In this document: in pieces, positions 62,500 to 64,000 of the stretch
Layout of the letters: every line of letters begins with the position of its first letter
Numbering within the stretch: position 1 is the stretch's first letter
Assembly: GCA_014898415.1 (NCBI GenBank)
Contig: RCTD01000021.1
Location: 1,116,001 to 1,180,000 of the forward strand
Source: Stromatinia cepivora
Lineage: Eukaryota > Ascomycota > Leotiomycetes > Helotiales > Sclerotiniaceae
DNA length: 64,000 nt
Direction: 5' to 3'
The notes under the pieces: generated by a model
What the model saw: only the letters and a program-made list of their open reading frames with translations
What the model was told of the DNA's origin: nothing
Database searches by the model: none
Translations under genes and position numbers: made by a program

Positions 62500-63600
62500 G
62501 ATACAATCAATGAATAATATTATTTCCAATCATTCAGATTATCTACACCCTTCTTGTAATAGATAGGAAAATACTTCTGCAATAAGATAATAATCTTTTT
62601 CCATTATTTTATTAATTTATGGGTAATAAACTAATATCTTGATTTTATTGACTTTGTATTTTTCGTAATAAATAAATATAGCGTCTTTATTTTTAGATTC
62701 TTCATTTACAATAATTTCTTCAAAAAGATTATAACGATAAATTACTTTATAAAGGAACTTGATAACCATTTCCGAAATAGTATTCCACAAGATTTTAATT
62801 TTCATCTAATTATTCAGATCTTTTTATAAAACAATAAAGTATTTGAATTCATGGTTGTTAAATATTTTTGTAATATTTATATCAATTTTATATCAAATAT
62901 CTAAGGCCTAAATAGTAATCATTAATTTATTTGTTTGTTTGAATAATCTGAATTAATAAATAAAATAAGAAATCATTCAATTTTTTATATCTTTGTATAT
63001 CCCATTTCATTAATAACAATTATACACTTTAATATATAATAATTCTAAACCTTTGTAACCCAGTTTTTTGTATATTCAAATCATAATTTTTACTTTTTCG
63101 ATTAAATCGTTATTTGTTATTATATAGATAGAAGATAATCTATCTCCCTGGATTCTGAATAGATAACGATCTTTTATACAGAAATTGAAAGTTTCCTTTT
63201 TGAAAACTTGTTAATCCTTTATTGATATATTTTTAAATTTTTATAATGTAATGATATACTAAACGATTATTTGTATCCTTTTATTTCTACTTTTCAAAAT
63301 TTAAGATGATCTTAAAATTTTGGAGTTATTTATATTTATCATTAGATCTATCTATAACAAATTCAAATCTGTAATAATTAAATCATCAATATCCTTTTCA
63401 TATTCCTTGTCAATATTATTCAAGGCAATTCGTGGTTGTTGTAATAGAATATCTATAATAATGTTTTTGTTTTCAGAAATATATTTAACATCAAAATCGA
63501 AGAATCTGATTCAAGTAATCTATCTTATAATCAAAGTATCAAATAGATCTGTAATTGTTTTATTTAGCTAAACTACAAGTATATTCGTATTAGTTTTTAA
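62500..63600 (-). pseudogene. Gypsy RNase H end and integrase remnant
   Basis: Near 63430-63360 the minus strand reads QQPRIALNNIDKEYEKDIDD, typical of the RNase H-integrase joint. Frame 62805-62617 has FLYKVIYRYNLFEEIIVNEE and YYEKYKVNKIKILVYYP, then INKIMEKDYYLIAEVF. These match the integrase core (family: D.GPEN.., YHPQ.NG, ER.H). The Asp/Gly-Gly-Pro-Glu part now reads NEESK, consistent with G-to-A changes. Confidence 0.75.
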
Positions 63601-64000
63601 AAGGAAATAAATATTATAAAGATCTCTTTTGCATTTTTACAGAACTTTAAGTACTTCTTTGTATTCTTTTTTAATAATATTATAATTCTATTCAGTATAA
63701 TTTTATATATTACTTTTATATTTAATAATAATGCAAGACTTATTATTATATATTTGATTTAAAACAACTCTCCATTCTACCAAGCTAATATCGATAGCGA
63801 ATATAATAATTCCGATTTTAGATGAATAAGTTAATGGAAGAAAAATTAAGGCTAAAATTAATTTATCTTTTAATAAAATCATTATAGTATCATAATTAAT
63901 AATCCAAATGAATTTTATATTTTTCTTTAATAATATATAAAAAGACTCTATAATAATAACAAAATTCTCTACTCAAAATCGATAGAAGATATATACTCCA

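Larger units (their letters stand above)
57893..64000 (-). mobile_element. Gypsy-type LTR element E, RIP-degraded, runs off the right edge
   Basis: The LTR at 57893-58183 is followed at once by a pyrimidine run on the plus strand (58184-58197), a purine tract on the minus strand. This marks the LTR as the 3' LTR of a minus-strand element. RNase H/integrase remnants occur on the minus strand at 63.6-62.5 kb. A gag-like stretch at 59.8-58.3 kb, also minus, is out of the usual order, so the block may be composite. The 5' LTR is not in the window. Confidence 0.7.

Noticed and set aside
1..64000. tRNA genes, rRNA genes, CRISPR arrays
   Set aside because: No cloverleaf-like sequence with a matching T-loop, no rRNA signature and no regularly spaced short repeats with unique spacers were found by eye. 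The 164-bp array has no spacer structure.

Overview
The window looks like nuclear DNA from a filamentous ascomycete. Genes carry several 42-110 nt introns with GT..AG ends and CTRAY-type branch points, and the gene repertoire is typical (Zn2Cys6 regulator, highly reducing polyketide synthase, MFS pumps, fungal rhodopsin-like protein). Gene-containing DNA of ordinary composition is separated by sharp borders from very AT-rich blocks in which transposons carry C-to-T and G-to-A changes on both strands, the signature of repeat-induced point mutation (RIP). A Sclerotiniaceae-like (Botrytis/Sclerotinia) source is my guess from general resemblance only.

Layout. 1-9.5 kb: conserved genes. The 5' part of a MAK21/NOC1-like ribosome-biogenesis gene (minus) diverges from a seven-exon mitochondrial-type prolyl-tRNA synthetase gene (plus). 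Then come a small hypothetical gene with an in-frame stop or 42-nt intron, a three-exon unknown gene, and a five-exon Zn2Cys6 regulator (minus). 10.1-17.2 kb: one complete but RIP-killed Ty3/gypsy element with 282-bp LTRs and target duplication AGTTG. 17.2-38 kb: gene-containing DNA with many decayed genes. It holds a dienelactone-hydrolase-like gene, a 5'-truncated polyketide synthase head-to-head with a 5'-truncated MFS pump, a second MFS relic, an intact amino-acid permease, a rhodopsin-like pseudogene, a Nudix pseudogene, and a broken fusion of a Gfo/Idh/MocA dehydrogenase with a DegT/DnrJ/EryC1 aminotransferase. 38.9-39.8 kb: a tandem repeat of about 164 bp.

40.2-64 kb: a RIP-degraded block. 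Its base layer is a relic of a RecQ-type helicase gene of the telomere-linked kind, split by a Ty1/copia element (166-bp LTRs, duplication AATAT) and by a 72-bp TG..CA element (duplication CAATT). To the right at least four LTR elements sit inside one another: copia D is cut by copia B, B by copia C, and C by a gypsy-type element E that runs off the window.

Functionally, the left 9 kb is housekeeping. The middle resembles a decayed secondary-metabolism neighbourhood (PKS, pumps, sugar-amination-type enzymes, Nudix, hydrolase). The right third is a transposon graveyard, with a helicase type often found near chromosome ends, although no telomeric repeat array is visible. Exon limits were placed by eye from reading frame and splice signals.
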